64,000 bases of DNA from DATGPD01 sp041398565 (GCA_041398565.1 JAWKUN010000005.1:372001-436000), one strand, 5' to 3'. Shown: positions 16,743 through 25,867, counted from the first letter of the stretch. Made by a program: numbers and translations. The notes: generated by a model not told the origin, from the letters alone.

Positions 16743-18233
16743 ATGAGCATCAAGCTTCTTCTCGTTTGCAGTCCGCTGCTCGTCGGCGCGCTGCCCGCAC
16801 AAGTCATGAACCTCAACCCGTTTCCCGGGTTCGGCGACGAGACGTGCATCGCCGGCGACCTCCTCAGCGGCGGAGGTCAGCGAGACGTTCTCTTCAGCGA
16901 CACTGGCAACTCCTCTACCGTGGCCGGCTCGGTCGGCGTGTGGTTCACCGAGGGAGCCAGCTTCACGATCATCAACGATCCCCAAGCTTTCCCGCCGGCC
17001 CTGTTCGGCCGCGCGCTCGCCAACGTCGGCTTTGTCGACGGCGACGCGGTAGAGGACTTCGCCGTCGGAGCGCCCGGATCCGGTCGCGTCTACATCTACT
17101 CCGGCAGCACGCTCGCGGTGATCCGCACCATCACGGGCGGAGCCGGCGTGAACTTCGGCTGGAGCATCGTCAACGTCGGCAACGTGAACGGCGTCGCCGG
17201 CAACGAGATCGCCGTGGGCTCTCCCGGAAGCAACACGGTCTCCGTGTGCGATTGCACCACGGGTGCGATCCTCTACTCGTTCGCCAGTACGGCCCTCGGC
17301 CAGTTCGGCACGTCGCTCGCCGCGTCCGGCAACACGCTCGCGGTCGGCGCTCCGTTCAACACCAACCTGGCCGGGTACGTGCGCGTATTCTCGCTCGGCA
17401 GCACGTCCGCCACGTCGCTCGCAACGCTGGTTCGAGGCGTGAGCAACGAACGCTTCGGCTTCAGCGTCGCCGCCATCGGTGACCTGACCGGCGACAGCAA
17501 CACCGAGTTCGCCGTCCTCGCGCCCGGCGCTCGCACGGTGCACGTGTTCAATCGCGTGACTCCGACCGTCGCGATGTCGTCGTTCAACTACGGCACTGGC
17601 GCCACCCAGCTCGGCCGCGTCGCCGCACTCGGAGACGTCGACGGAGACGGCCGCGGCGACTTCGCCGCCACCGACAACCAGAACCTCCGCATCTTCACCA
17701 CCCCGACCAACAGCACCCTGTCGGTCATCGCGCAGATGAGTGGGTCGAGCACGACCGGGTTCACCGGCGGCATCGCGACCGGCCCGGACGTGCGTGGCAT
17801 GGGCACGACCGACCTCATCACCGCACGGATGAACGCCACGCCGCTGCAGTCGGAGATCCAGGTGTCTCCGCTGGCCAGCCACCTGTCGCTTCCCAATCCG
17901 CCGACCCTGCAGCTGCGGCCGAACTCGGTCCGCCCCACGCTGGGATCGACCTTCCAGTTGACCGCCACGGACAACAGCGGGACGGGGTTCATCTTCTTGC
18001 TCGGCGACTTGGCCCCGCGAACGCCGGTCAGCTTCGGCAACGGCACAGCCTTCGTCACCGCGGGTACCGCCGTGACCCTGAATGCGGGTGCGTCGCCGCT
18101 GGTGACGAACGTCACCATCCCGACGACCGTGTCGAGCCTCTACGTCGGGCTCATCTTCCAGGCACTGGTGATCCCTGCGTCGGGTCCGTGGATCGTCAGC
18201 AACGGCATCCTCTCTCGCGCCGGGTCCTTCTGA
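16743..18233 (+). CDS. Secreted FG-GAP repeat protein
   Basis: 496 residues from ATG 16743. Signal peptide KLLLVCSPLLVGALPAQ. The mature region has FG-GAP-type repeats with FxVGAPG signatures (GDAVEDFAVGAPGSGRVYIYSG, NEIAVGSPGSNTVSVCD, DGDGRGDFAATDN), predicting a beta-propeller. A C-terminal ~110-residue module (LGSTFQLTATDNSGTGFIFLLGDLAP) resembles the C-termini of other exported proteins here. Its TGA stop at 18231-18233 is also the first three bases of an R1 repeat. The start is set by the signal peptide. The 373-nt upstream gap holds the two hairpins noted at 16381 and 16656. Confidence 0.82.
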   Translation: MSIKLLLVCSPLLVGALPAQVMNLNPFPGFGDETCIAGDLLSGGGQRDVLFSDTGNSSTVAGSVGVWFTEGASFTIINDPQAFPPALFGRALANVGFVDGDAVEDFAVGAPGSGRVYIYSGSTLAVIRTITGGAGVNFGWSIVNVGNVNGVAGNEIAVGSPGSNTVSVCDCTTGAILYSFASTALGQFGTSLAASGNTLAVGAPFNTNLAGYVRVFSLGSTSATSLATLVRGVSNERFGFSVAAIGDLTGDSNTEFAVLAPGARTVHVFNRVTPTVAMSSFNYGTGATQLGRVAALGDVDGDGRGDFAATDNQNLRIFTTPTNSTLSVIAQMSGSSTTGFTGGIATGPDVRGMGTTDLITARMNATPLQSEIQVSPLASHLSLPNPPTLQLRPNSVRPTLGSTFQLTATDNSGTGFIFLLGDLAPRTPVSFGNGTAFVTAGTAVTLNAGASPLVTNVTIPTTVSSLYVGLIFQALVIPASGPWIVSNGILSRAGSF

Positions 18234-18417
18234 GCTGCAAGGGCTGCGAATCGTCGCGGCGGGCACGAATTCGGCCGTGTTGTTCCGTTGCCACAGAGCT
18301 GACCAGGCCACGCCCGAGCAGCCCTGGAAGCTCCAAGCAACACAGCGCCGGCGGCCCCCTCTGGTCGGCGCTGCGCCGACATCAACCCTTTGGGTTGCGG
18401 CCGCCGGCCGCGCTGAG
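18231..18417 (+). repeat. Dispersed repeat R1, copy A (187 bp)
   Basis: Begins TGAGCTGCAAGGGCTGCGAA and ends near CCGCGCTGAG. It is nearly identical to the copies at 28311-28497 (opposite strand) and 41543-41730, with about five differences each. The 5' TGA is the stop codon of the preceding gene. The 3' half folds as a closing stem (GCGCCGGCGGCC with GGCCGCCGGC) enclosing TCGGCGC-T-GCGCCGA and AACCC-TTT-GGGTT hairpins. No conserved protein is encoded. Confidence 0.85.
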
Positions 18418-18602
18418 CACATCGCAGCCTGCGGCCGCACCAAAGGTGCGAGTCGGCGCTGCGCGCCGACCAGAGAGGCCGCAGGCCGCTTTGTTGCCGG
18501 GGGCTTCCAGTGCTGCTCAGACATGGCGGATTCGGCGCCGGGGCGAATTGCACGCCCTGCCGATTTGGCGCGCGCCGCGAGGATCCGCAGCACTTGCAGC
18601 CC
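18418..18602 (-). repeat. Diverged inverted copy of R1
   Basis: Immediately after copy A, this stretch resembles the reverse complement of R1 (shared blocks: TCGGCGC..GCGCCGACCAGAG, GGCTTCCAG.GCTGCTC, CGCAGCACTTGCAGC). Identity is visibly lower than among the three main copies, roughly three quarters by eye. The pair is tail-to-tail between convergent genes. Confidence 0.55.
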
Positions 18603-18607
18603 AAAGG

Positions 18608-18674
18608 GCTCGCGGTCGCATGGGCGACTGCCAGCAACGCCGAGCAAGGTAGCCGCCGCAGCCGGCTACCTTGG
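18608..18674 (+). repeat. Two-hairpin repeat element, family R2, copy b
   Basis: Starts GGCTCGCGGTCGCATGGG. Hairpin 1 is GGTCGC/GCGACT (with a G-T pair). Hairpin 2 pairs CAAGGTAGCCG (18645-18655) with CGGCTACCTTG (18663-18673), perfectly. Compared with copy a, both arms of hairpin 2 have changed together. Confidence 0.65.
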
Positions 18675-18772
18675 AAGCGACGCGGTGTGAGGCCGAACTG
18701 ATCGGCGCATCGGCTGAACTCACGCCAGGATGAATGGACGTCCGTTCACCAAGCGGGTGCACCGGCGCCGGC

Positions 18773-20167
18773 TCAATGCCGCGCCGGTTCGCCCATCCAA
18801 CTGCCGGCCGGCGCCGGCGCACCGGCCTCGGCAGGCTCGACTGTCGCCGCCGAGCTCGCTTCCTGCCGCAGCAAGCCCCACCAGCGCGCGACCAGACCGA
18901 GCAGCAACAGGGCGAAGGTGCCGCCGAGCACGGGGAACACCCAGAACGCCGAGGTCACCCACTGTGGCGGCACTTCGCCGTGGTAGCGCGTCCAACCGTT
19001 GGCGACGCCGACGACGAACAGCCAGCCGACCAGGGCGCCGGCGGCGAAGTTGAGCGCGCGCAGGCGTCCGGGAACCGTGAGCGCTGCCTGCCGCTCGGGG
19101 TGGCGCTGCAGCAGGAGCCAGCTCACGGCGGCGAACAGCGCCATCGAGTCGATGCCGATCTCGGCACCCATCGCGTGCGCGGCGACGGCGTGCGTGCCGT
19201 GGATCACCGCGTTCCAGGGTGGCACCGAGATGACGATGGCCAGCGTCAGGCTCACCAGGTTCCAGTTGCGTGCCGAGGCCATGAAGCGCAGCGCCGGGTG
19301 GCGTGGCGCCTCGCTGCGCAGGCTCGCCACCACGTCGCCGAGCACCCGCCAGAGGATGACGATCTCCGCCATCGACACCAGGAACGCGATCCACTTCGCG
19401 GTCACGTCCTGCGGCACGTGGTAGGTGTGGTGCACGTAGTTGGTGAACGAATTGAGGCATCCCACGCCGAACAAGGCGAAGGCCCAGCGCGACTGGCCAG
19501 GCGTCGTCTCGCCCGAGATGCGCTCGCGCAGATAGGCGATGGTGCCGTAGACCATGAAGTTGAACGACCCGACCAGGGTGCCGCACGACTTCCACTGCAA
19601 CTGCAGGTCGCGCAGGGGGCGATCGCCGACCCCCGGCAGCAACCAGACGTGTGCCTCGACGAAGGCGTACACGAAGAGGCACGTGCCGACCGTCCACATG
19701 TACACGTAGACGGGCCTGCTCCAGAAGCCGACGAACGCCCGCTTCCAGAACGACCAGGCGAACAACACCCAGCCGAGCAGGAGCGGCACGGCGAAGGCCG
19801 GGTGGAACTCGAGGTACTCGCGCCCGGACGAGACGCCGAGCAACGCGGTGACGAAGATGCCCAGACCGGCCGTGATCCAACACAGCGTGTGCAGCTTGAA
19901 GCGCACCAGGTCGCCCCGACGCAGCCCGCCGCCGTCTCGCGCCATCCAGGCGTACACCATGGCCACCCCGGCACCGTAGATCCACAGCGTCACGAAGGTG
20001 GTGTGGACCGGGCGCACCCGCGGCATGGTGAGGTCGTGGGCGTTGAGCCACGACGACGCCGCCGGCAGGTAGTGCAGGACGCTCGCGGCTCCACCGAGCA
20101 ACGCCAGCACGAGACAGGCCAGCGCCATGCGCAGCTGGACGCGCACCACGAAGTCGAGATCCTTCAT
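18773..20167 (-). CDS. NorB-like heme-copper oxidase superfamily subunit I
   Basis: 464 residues, about 12 membrane spans. It resembles NO reductase catalytic subunits: RPVHTTFVTLWIYG gives His55 (low-spin heme ligand position), VEAHVWLLPG gives His173, NYVHHTYHVP gives His246-His247 (Fe-B ligand pair), and VIHGTHAVAAHAMG aligns with the NorB segment that normally contains the HxH heme pair. Here that motif reads His331-Ala-Met333, and the Glu four residues after the first Fe-B His is Leu. It may be a divergent NO reductase or oxygen reductase. Start: ATG 20167 overlaps the TGA of the cytochrome c gene (ATGA), so the two are co-translated. A longer start at 20212 is unlikely. Confidence 0.8.
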   Translation of the reverse strand: MKDLDFVVRVQLRMALACLVLALLGGAASVLHYLPAASSWLNAHDLTMPRVRPVHTTFVTLWIYGAGVAMVYAWMARDGGGLRRGDLVRFKLHTLCWITAGLGIFVTALLGVSSGREYLEFHPAFAVPLLLGWVLFAWSFWKRAFVGFWSRPVYVYMWTVGTCLFVYAFVEAHVWLLPGVGDRPLRDLQLQWKSCGTLVGSFNFMVYGTIAYLRERISGETTPGQSRWAFALFGVGCLNSFTNYVHHTYHVPQDVTAKWIAFLVSMAEIVILWRVLGDVVASLRSEAPRHPALRFMASARNWNLVSLTLAIVISVPPWNAVIHGTHAVAAHAMGAEIGIDSMALFAAVSWLLLQRHPERQAALTVPGRLRALNFAAGALVGWLFVVGVANGWTRYHGEVPPQWVTSAFWVFPVLGGTFALLLLGLVARWWGLLRQEASSAATVEPAEAGAPAPAGSWMGEPARH

Positions 20168-20925
20168 CGGAATTCCCACCACGGCAGGCTCTGCTCGGTC
20201 CCGGCGCCGCACTCGGTGACGAGGTCAGCCCGACACGACGCGAGCCACACGAGGAACGCGACGACATCGCGGCGCTGCGCCGCCGTGATCGGCGCCGGCG
20301 GCATGCCGCGCTGCGGCCGGCCTTCCGTGATGGTGCGCTCGATCTCGTCCACGGAGAGCCGCGCCGCGATGCCCGATGGATCGGGCGCGACCATGGCCCC
20401 CAACGGGTTCGCGCGCAACGGCAAGTGGCACGCCGTGCAGAAGGTCGTGAACACCTGGTGACCGCGCTGCACCTCTTCGGCTGCGCCGGCGATCTTGCCG
20501 CACAGTGCGTCCCGCACCGCGTCGAGCGGAGGCGGCACCCGATAGCGCGCCACCCCGACACCGGTCCGATCGACCGCGCGGAGATAGGCTTCGACCGCAT
20601 CGATGTCGGCGGCGGGCAGGGCGAACGCCGGCATCTGCTTGCTCCCGTGCGTCAGCAGCTCCTCGAGGCGCGCGCGTGGCACGCGTTGCGCGGCATTGGT
20701 GAGATCCGGTCCGAGAAAGCCTCCGAAGCCGTAGATCTGGTGACAGGCGTAGCAGTTGTGCGACAAGAACACCTGCCGACCGCGAAGCTCGGTCGGCGAG
20801 AGCGCCGCCTGCCCCGCCGCCACGTCATCGCCATACACGAAGGCTGCTTGCGTGACGAAGGCTGCCAGCAGACCCACCACGAGGAGTTTGCGCGTCCCGA
20901 CGGAAACGTGCGCCGTGCTCGCCAT
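20164..20925 (-). CDS. Membrane-anchored diheme cytochrome c (NorC-like plus second heme domain)
   Basis: 253 residues from ATG 20925. An N-terminal hydrophobic segment (LLVVGLLAAFVTQAAFVYG) serves as anchor or signal. The first heme domain has CYACH (58-62), followed by QIYGFGGFLGPDLTNAAQR as in NorC. The second has CTACH (163-167) and RGMPPAPITAAQRRDVVAFLVWL, with candidate Met ligands. It is the likely electron donor to the heme-copper subunit encoded directly downstream with a 4-nt ATGA overlap. The frame upstream of 20925 is not conserved and has no start signal. Confidence 0.85.
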   Translation of the reverse strand: MASTAHVSVGTRKLLVVGLLAAFVTQAAFVYGDDVAAGQAALSPTELRGRQVFLSHNCYACHQIYGFGGFLGPDLTNAAQRVPRARLEELLTHGSKQMPAFALPAADIDAVEAYLRAVDRTGVGVARYRVPPPLDAVRDALCGKIAGAAEEVQRGHQVFTTFCTACHLPLRANPLGAMVAPDPSGIAARLSVDEIERTITEGRPQRGMPPAPITAAQRRDVVAFLVWLASCRADLVTECGAGTEQSLPWWEFR

Positions 20926-21456
20926 CACACCGACGCGCCCGGCGAACACCCTCGGCCGAAGCATCGCGCACAGCGGCGCGGGTGTCCTCGGTGATGCCGT
21001 TCCGCGACGATGTGCCCGACGCGATGGTCGGGCGCACGCCGAGCGTCGCCGAGTCCGGATCGGTGGTCGTCGCTCACGCCCAAAGCGGCGCGCAGGCCAT
21101 GGGAACGGCCGCGAAACGGCGATCTGGTTGACATCGACAGGGACTCCGAGACGAGGCGGACGAGCAGTCGCGGCCACCTCGTACCGCGGGTGACCGGGGG
21201 GGAAGCATAGGCCGGCGGCGTGCGCCCAGGGCGGACGGCAGGACCTTTCGTCGAAACGCGGCAGATTCTCGTTCCGGCACCGCGGCCGGCGGCGCCCGCC
21301 GACCTGTCGCAAGTCCCCTCCGGGCCGGCACCACAGAAGCTCGGCCGCAGCGCGCTGCCCGCAGGCCGCGCACGCCCCTTGTCGCCGCCTCTTTGCCCGC
21401 GGCCCCGGCCACGGCATGCTTGCCTGCTGCACCCTCGTCGCAGTCCGGATTCCGTC
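20926..21456 (+). other. 531-nt gap between divergent genes
   Basis: Separates the cytochrome c gene (-) from the beta-helix protein gene (+) and should contain both promoters. A TTGACA is visible at 21126-21131 on the plus strand without a convincing -10. TATGCT at 21209-21204 on the minus strand is a possible -10. Frames across it look like composition artefacts. No repeat or RNA gene was seen. Confidence 0.4.
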
Positions 21457-23073
21457 ATGCGCCTTCTCCATCGACTCCCACTCGTCGCCTCGCTCGGGAC
21501 GGCGGCGTTGTGGGGACAACAGCCGCAGCACGCGGTCGCCATCGTCAACGACCCCCGCTCGCACGGCCAGATCGGCGACAACCTGTTGTCGCTCAACGAA
21601 GCGATCATGCTGCACAACCGGACCCTGCTCACGTCGCAGATGTCACAGGCGGAGCAGATGCAGATCGGCTTCATCGGCGGTGACATCGCCGTTGCCGACA
21701 TCGACACCACGCAGGTCCCGACCGTGACGCTGGAGCGCGATCTGGACACGATCGTCAACCTGCCGCACGGCTTGAACATCTCCGGCTCGCCCTACCCGGC
21801 GACGATCGACATCGGCACGACGAACGGCTTCCTCGTCGACAGCGACTACTGCGACTTTCGCCGCCTGATCCTGCGCGGCGGCGCCGAAGCGGTGCGGGTC
21901 GTACAGCGCGACACGTTCTACGGCAGCACGTTCGAGAACGTGCGCTTCGAGGGTCAGACGAACGCGGCGGTGCAGGTCTACCTCACCCAGAACGACGGCG
22001 AGACGTTCCTCCGCTTCGAGAACTCGACGTTCGTGAACATCCCCAATCCGGTGCGCATCGACGATCTGGGCCGCAACCGGCGCGGGGAGATCGCCATGCG
22101 CGGCTGCCTGTTCGACGGCGGCGGCGAGGCCTTCGTCGTCAACCTCGGTCCGGGCGGCAACTCCTACAACTTGCGGCTGGATCGTTCGACCTTCCAGAAC
22201 CAGACGGTAGCCGGCCTGGTCGTGCGGCGAGCCAACGCCAGCGCCGACCGCGGGGTCGTGCTCGACCTGCTCGACATGGTGACGCGCAACGTACCGACCG
22301 GCATCAGCATCGACGGCCACGCGTCCGCGCTCACTGACGCCCTCGTGCGCATGGCCGACCTGACCGCGTCCGGCACGGCCCTGCGCCTGGGTGGAGTCGG
22401 CACCAACACCAAGATCGCGGTCGAGGACTCGCAGTTCGGCGGCTCGCTGGCACTGGCGGGCGGGGCCGTGCTGCGGCTCGACAACGTGCGGCAGACGGGG
22501 GGCAGCACCGACCTCGACGGCACCACTGGCACGACCGTGTCGGCGAGCCGGAGCGCGTTCGCCAACGTGACCACCAGCGTCACCGGCAGCAGCGCTGCGA
22601 CCTTCACCGGCTGCCGCTTCGACGGCGGTGCCATCAGCGGCACCGCGTCGTCGCCGGTGACCATCGGCAGCAGCTACGTCGGCGGACTCAACCTCGGAGC
22701 CAACGCTTCGGCGAGCGGCTCGATCGCGGTGCCGCAGCTGGCCAGCACGCACGTCGCCGAGCAGTCGATCGCGCTCGGCGGAACCATCCATCTGGCGCAC
22801 GACCTGCCCGCCGGGTACCTCGGAGTCTGGCTGTTCAGCCTCGGTACCGAACAGCCGACCACGCAGCTCGGCATGCGCGTCTACATGGAGATGTCGACGG
22901 TGTCGCTCTACCCGGGTGTGTGGCGGGGACAAGGACAGGCCATCTTCCCCATGCCCAACATCCGCTCGCTTCGCGGCCTCGACCTGGTGTTCCAGATGTT
23001 GGTCGGGCACGACATCGGCGTGCCCGGGCCGTTGCAGCAGATGCCGCCAGGCGGTCGCGTGATCCTGCGCTGA
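21457..23073 (+). CDS. Secreted right-handed beta-helix-like protein
   Basis: 538 residues from ATG 21457, with signal peptide LLHRLPLVASLGTAALWGQ. The body has the short-period pattern of parallel beta-helix proteins (YGSTFENVRFEGQTNAAVQVY, LRFENSTFVNIPNPVRI, RGCLFDGGGEAFVV, LRLDRSTFQNQTVAGLVV, VEDSQFGGSLALAGG). The N-terminal SLNEAIMLHN resembles the start of CSLREAI-type polymorphic outer-membrane repeats. No catalytic residues are identifiable; an adhesin or surface polysaccharide-binding role is possible. The frame upstream to 21220 is non-coding. Confidence 0.75.
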   Translation: MRLLHRLPLVASLGTAALWGQQPQHAVAIVNDPRSHGQIGDNLLSLNEAIMLHNRTLLTSQMSQAEQMQIGFIGGDIAVADIDTTQVPTVTLERDLDTIVNLPHGLNISGSPYPATIDIGTTNGFLVDSDYCDFRRLILRGGAEAVRVVQRDTFYGSTFENVRFEGQTNAAVQVYLTQNDGETFLRFENSTFVNIPNPVRIDDLGRNRRGEIAMRGCLFDGGGEAFVVNLGPGGNSYNLRLDRSTFQNQTVAGLVVRRANASADRGVVLDLLDMVTRNVPTGISIDGHASALTDALVRMADLTASGTALRLGGVGTNTKIAVEDSQFGGSLALAGGAVLRLDNVRQTGGSTDLDGTTGTTVSASRSAFANVTTSVTGSSAATFTGCRFDGGAISGTASSPVTIGSSYVGGLNLGANASASGSIAVPQLASTHVAEQSIALGGTIHLAHDLPAGYLGVWLFSLGTEQPTTQLGMRVYMEMSTVSLYPGVWRGQGQAIFPMPNIRSLRGLDLVFQMLVGHDIGVPGPLQQMPPGGRVILR

Positions 23074-23155
23074 CCGAGGTCGATCCGGTCGTCGCCGCCG
23101 GCGACGCGCCGATCACCCCTTTGCGCGGCAGCGCCCCGACAGCAAAGATGTCGGC

Positions 23156-23644
23156 ATGAGCGGCAAGCGCGACCCCCTGCTCGACGCCGTCGACGGCTTC
23201 GTCCGGCAGTCTCCCACCCCCTGGCAGCAGATCCTCGAGCGCACGCTCGAACACTTCGACTGCCCGCTCGGCACCATCCACGTCCTCGGCGCGAGCGGCG
23301 AACTCGAGCTCGTGGCCCAGCGCGGCCTGCCCGACGCCGTGGTCGCCAAGGTGACGCGGGTGCCGATCGGACGCGGGATGGCCGGCATCGCCGCCGAGCG
23401 CAAGGAACCGGTGCAGGTGTGCAACCTGCAGAGCGACGACTCGGGGGTGGTCCGACCGGGAGCCAAGCTGACGCAGATGGAGGGATCGATCGCCTGCCCG
23501 ATGCTGCTCGACGGCGACGTGCGCGGCGTGCTCGGCGTCGCCAAGCCCGTGCCGTACGAGTTCACCAAGGTCGAGACCGACCTGCTGAAGACCGTCGGCG
23601 CGACCTTGGCGCGGGTGGTGACGACGGGGCCGGTGGCCGGCTGA
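23156..23644 (+). CDS. GAF domain protein
   Basis: 162 residues, essentially one GAF domain: ILERTLEHFDCPLGTIHVLG, LELVAQRGLPDAVVAKVTRVPIGRGMAGIAAERKEPVQVCNLQSDDSG, GSIACPMLLDGDVRGVLGVAKPVPYEFTKVETDLLKTVGATLARVV. It is a free-standing small-molecule or redox sensor, similar in layout to fRMsr-like stand-alone GAF proteins, though the Met-sulfoxide reductase cysteine set is not evident. AAAGAT at 23144-23149 lies 6 nt before ATG 23156. Confidence 0.85.
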   Translation: MSGKRDPLLDAVDGFVRQSPTPWQQILERTLEHFDCPLGTIHVLGASGELELVAQRGLPDAVVAKVTRVPIGRGMAGIAAERKEPVQVCNLQSDDSGVVRPGAKLTQMEGSIACPMLLDGDVRGVLGVAKPVPYEFTKVETDLLKTVGATLARVVTTGPVAG

Positions 23645-23707
23645 CCGACGGGCGCGGTCGGCATCACGGCGACCACGACCCGGTCGGCGGTCGCTCTACA
23701 GGTCGCG

Positions 23708-25867
23708 TCAGCCGACGCCCGCGAGTTCGCGCGCCGGCACGCGCGCCCGAGCCGCCAACGCCTCGAGCTGCGCTGCGGCGATCGACCACGACGAGCGCAG
23801 CGCCACCACCGGCGCCGACGCCTGCGCGGTCTGCCGCAGCTCGTTCCTTTCGCGCACTGCGCGTGCCAGCGCCGCGCCGAGCGAGCCGACGTCGGGCTCG
23901 AGCACCCACGGCTGCGACAGGCAGGGCTCGGCGAGTTCGACGCTGCGATGGATCGCGGCCACGCGCAGGCAGCCGCCGCCCCAGGCAAAGTCGTCGGTGC
24001 TGCCTCCGGCGGTCACGACAGCAGGCACGCCGCACGCGAGGGCTTCGAGCACCGGCAGGCCGAAGCCTTCGCCGCGGTACGGATGCGCGTACACGTCGCT
24101 GGCAGTGTAGAGGCCGGCCATTTCGCGCGGCGACAGCTCGCGGTCGACCACCAATGTGTCGACGGCGCCGGCGCGCTGGAACCGATGCACCAGCTCGCCG
24201 AGTTCGAAGCCGCGGTAACTGGTGCGTGCCCCCATCGGCTTGACCACCAGACAGATGCGCCGGCGCAGCTCCGCGGGCATCTGCAGCAGCGCGTTCAGGA
24301 GAACGTCGATGCCCTTGCGCCAGATCAGCCCACCCGTGAACAGGATGGCGGCGCGGTCCCCCTTGAAGCGGACCACGTCGGCGAGGGGTGTCGCCCGCGG
24401 CTCGAAGACGGAGCCGTCGACGCCGTGCGGCACGAGCGCGATGGTCTCGCGGTGGCGGCCGGACGCGGCGATGGTCGCCTCCACCGCGTGCGAGTGCACG
24501 ACCACCAGATCGGCTTCGCGTACGACGACGGGCGACAGCGCCACGGGCAGGGCCCCGTACTCCCAGTCGACGCGCACGGCGAACGAGCGCGCCTGCGACG
24601 GCCGCGCCGCACGCGGGGGCCAGCCCGTCGCCAGCCACAGATCGACCTGCGCCGGCGGCTGACGCACGCAGCGCTCCAACACCTCGGGCGCCTCTTGGCG
24701 CAGGTGCCGCAGGCTCGCCTGGTGCGCTCCGCGCGGCACCACGAACAGGTCGACCGCGTCGCGCGCCACGAGCGCGCGCGCCGTGGCGATCGTCAGCAAC
24801 GACGACGAGCTGAGTTCGAACAGCGGCGCCTCGAGCACCAGGCTCGGCCGTTCGCCCGTCGGCGGCGGGGCCGCCGGCGGCAGCGCCGGCCGAGGACCGC
24901 GCCAGTAGGTCCAGGCGAACGCGCGCCCGCGGCGGCCTCGCGCACGCGCGTCGTCCAGGTCGCTCACCGCGCGCCGCACTTGTGCCAGCAGATGACGGGA
25001 GTCGGGCTCGAACTCGTCGCCGTCGATCGCGCCGCCGACCGGCAGGCAGCACCCGTCGGCGAGCATCGCCGCCGTCGCCGCATGTCGCGAGGCGATGACC
25101 GTGCGGCCTGTCGCCAGAAAGCGCACCAGGAGATCGGGAGCGATCGTTGCGCGCCACGGCAGCAGGACCACCGCGTGCTCGGCCACCAGCTCGCAGGGCG
25201 CGGCAGCGCGGACCTCGGCGCGCACGTCGGAACGCCGCACGAGATCGCGGACCGTGGCCAGTGCAGCCGTCTCGACCACCACGGTGACCGAGACCGGGTG
25301 TTCGCGCTGCACGATCGAAAGGACCTCCAGCGCCAGATCGAGGCCATGTGCGTGCACGTCGCTGCCGACCAGAAGCAGGCGATGCGGGTCGGCACCCGCG
25401 ACGTCGCTCGCCACTCCCTGCAACTCGCGCGCATCGACCCATTCCCCGCGTTCGTCGTGTCCGGCGTCGGCCAGTGCGACACGAACCCTGCCGAACAAGA
25501 CGTCGGGCAGCAGCTCGCCGGCGAGCACGGCACACGCTTCGGGGTGTTCGAGCCCCGCTTGCTCGAGGTCGTCGGCGTCGCCGAACACCGCCAGCGGCGC
25601 CGTGGCCACCACGCTTCGCTGCACCGCCGCGACGATCGCCGCCACTTCCTCTTCGCTGGCCACGGTGGCGACCTCGAGCTTGCCGCCGCAACCGTCGTCG
25701 AGCACGACCACGCGGCCGCCGGGCACGGATCGGGGCCGCAGCTTCACCGGGGTCAGCGTCAACCCGCAGCCGACCCCCGCCGCGTCCGCGGCCAGCAGGG
25801 TCGCCCGCAGGGCGAGGGACTCGGGCGCCGACGCGAACGGGTCACCCCACAAGCGAACTTCGATCAC
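23708..25867 (-). CDS. Large glycosyltransferase, GT4-type, with a second GT-like N-terminal half
   Basis: 719 residues from GTG 25867, preceded by AGGAGG (25876-25871). The C-terminal half is a GT-B enzyme: RFKGDRAAILFTGGLIWRKGIDVLLNAL, then ASDVYAHPYRGEGFGLPVLEALACGVPAVVTAGG (the EGFGLPxLEA donor-binding motif). The N-terminal ~310 residues look like another, degenerate GT-B C-lobe (HRLLLVGSDVHAHGLDLALEVL, ELVAEHAVVLLPWRATIAPDLLVRFLATGRTVIASRHAATAAML). It probably adds sugars to a surface polysaccharide or glycoprotein. The frame continues upstream to 26014 but without family similarity. Confidence 0.82.
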   Translation of the reverse strand: MIEVRLWGDPFASAPESLALRATLLAADAAGVGCGLTLTPVKLRPRSVPGGRVVVLDDGCGGKLEVATVASEEEVAAIVAAVQRSVVATAPLAVFGDADDLEQAGLEHPEACAVLAGELLPDVLFGRVRVALADAGHDERGEWVDARELQGVASDVAGADPHRLLLVGSDVHAHGLDLALEVLSIVQREHPVSVTVVVETAALATVRDLVRRSDVRAEVRAAAPCELVAEHAVVLLPWRATIAPDLLVRFLATGRTVIASRHAATAAMLADGCCLPVGGAIDGDEFEPDSRHLLAQVRRAVSDLDDARARGRRGRAFAWTYWRGPRPALPPAAPPPTGERPSLVLEAPLFELSSSSLLTIATARALVARDAVDLFVVPRGAHQASLRHLRQEAPEVLERCVRQPPAQVDLWLATGWPPRAARPSQARSFAVRVDWEYGALPVALSPVVVREADLVVVHSHAVEATIAASGRHRETIALVPHGVDGSVFEPRATPLADVVRFKGDRAAILFTGGLIWRKGIDVLLNALLQMPAELRRRICLVVKPMGARTSYRGFELGELVHRFQRAGAVDTLVVDRELSPREMAGLYTASDVYAHPYRGEGFGLPVLEALACGVPAVVTAGGSTDDFAWGGGCLRVAAIHRSVELAEPCLSQPWVLEPDVGSLGAALARAVRERNELRQTAQASAPVVALRSSWSIAAAQLEALAARARVPARELAGVG

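Noticed and set aside
18231..18700. Small proteins encoded within the R1/R2 repeats
   Set aside because: Frames cross repeat boundaries differently in each copy and show no start signals; structure, not coding, is what the copies share.
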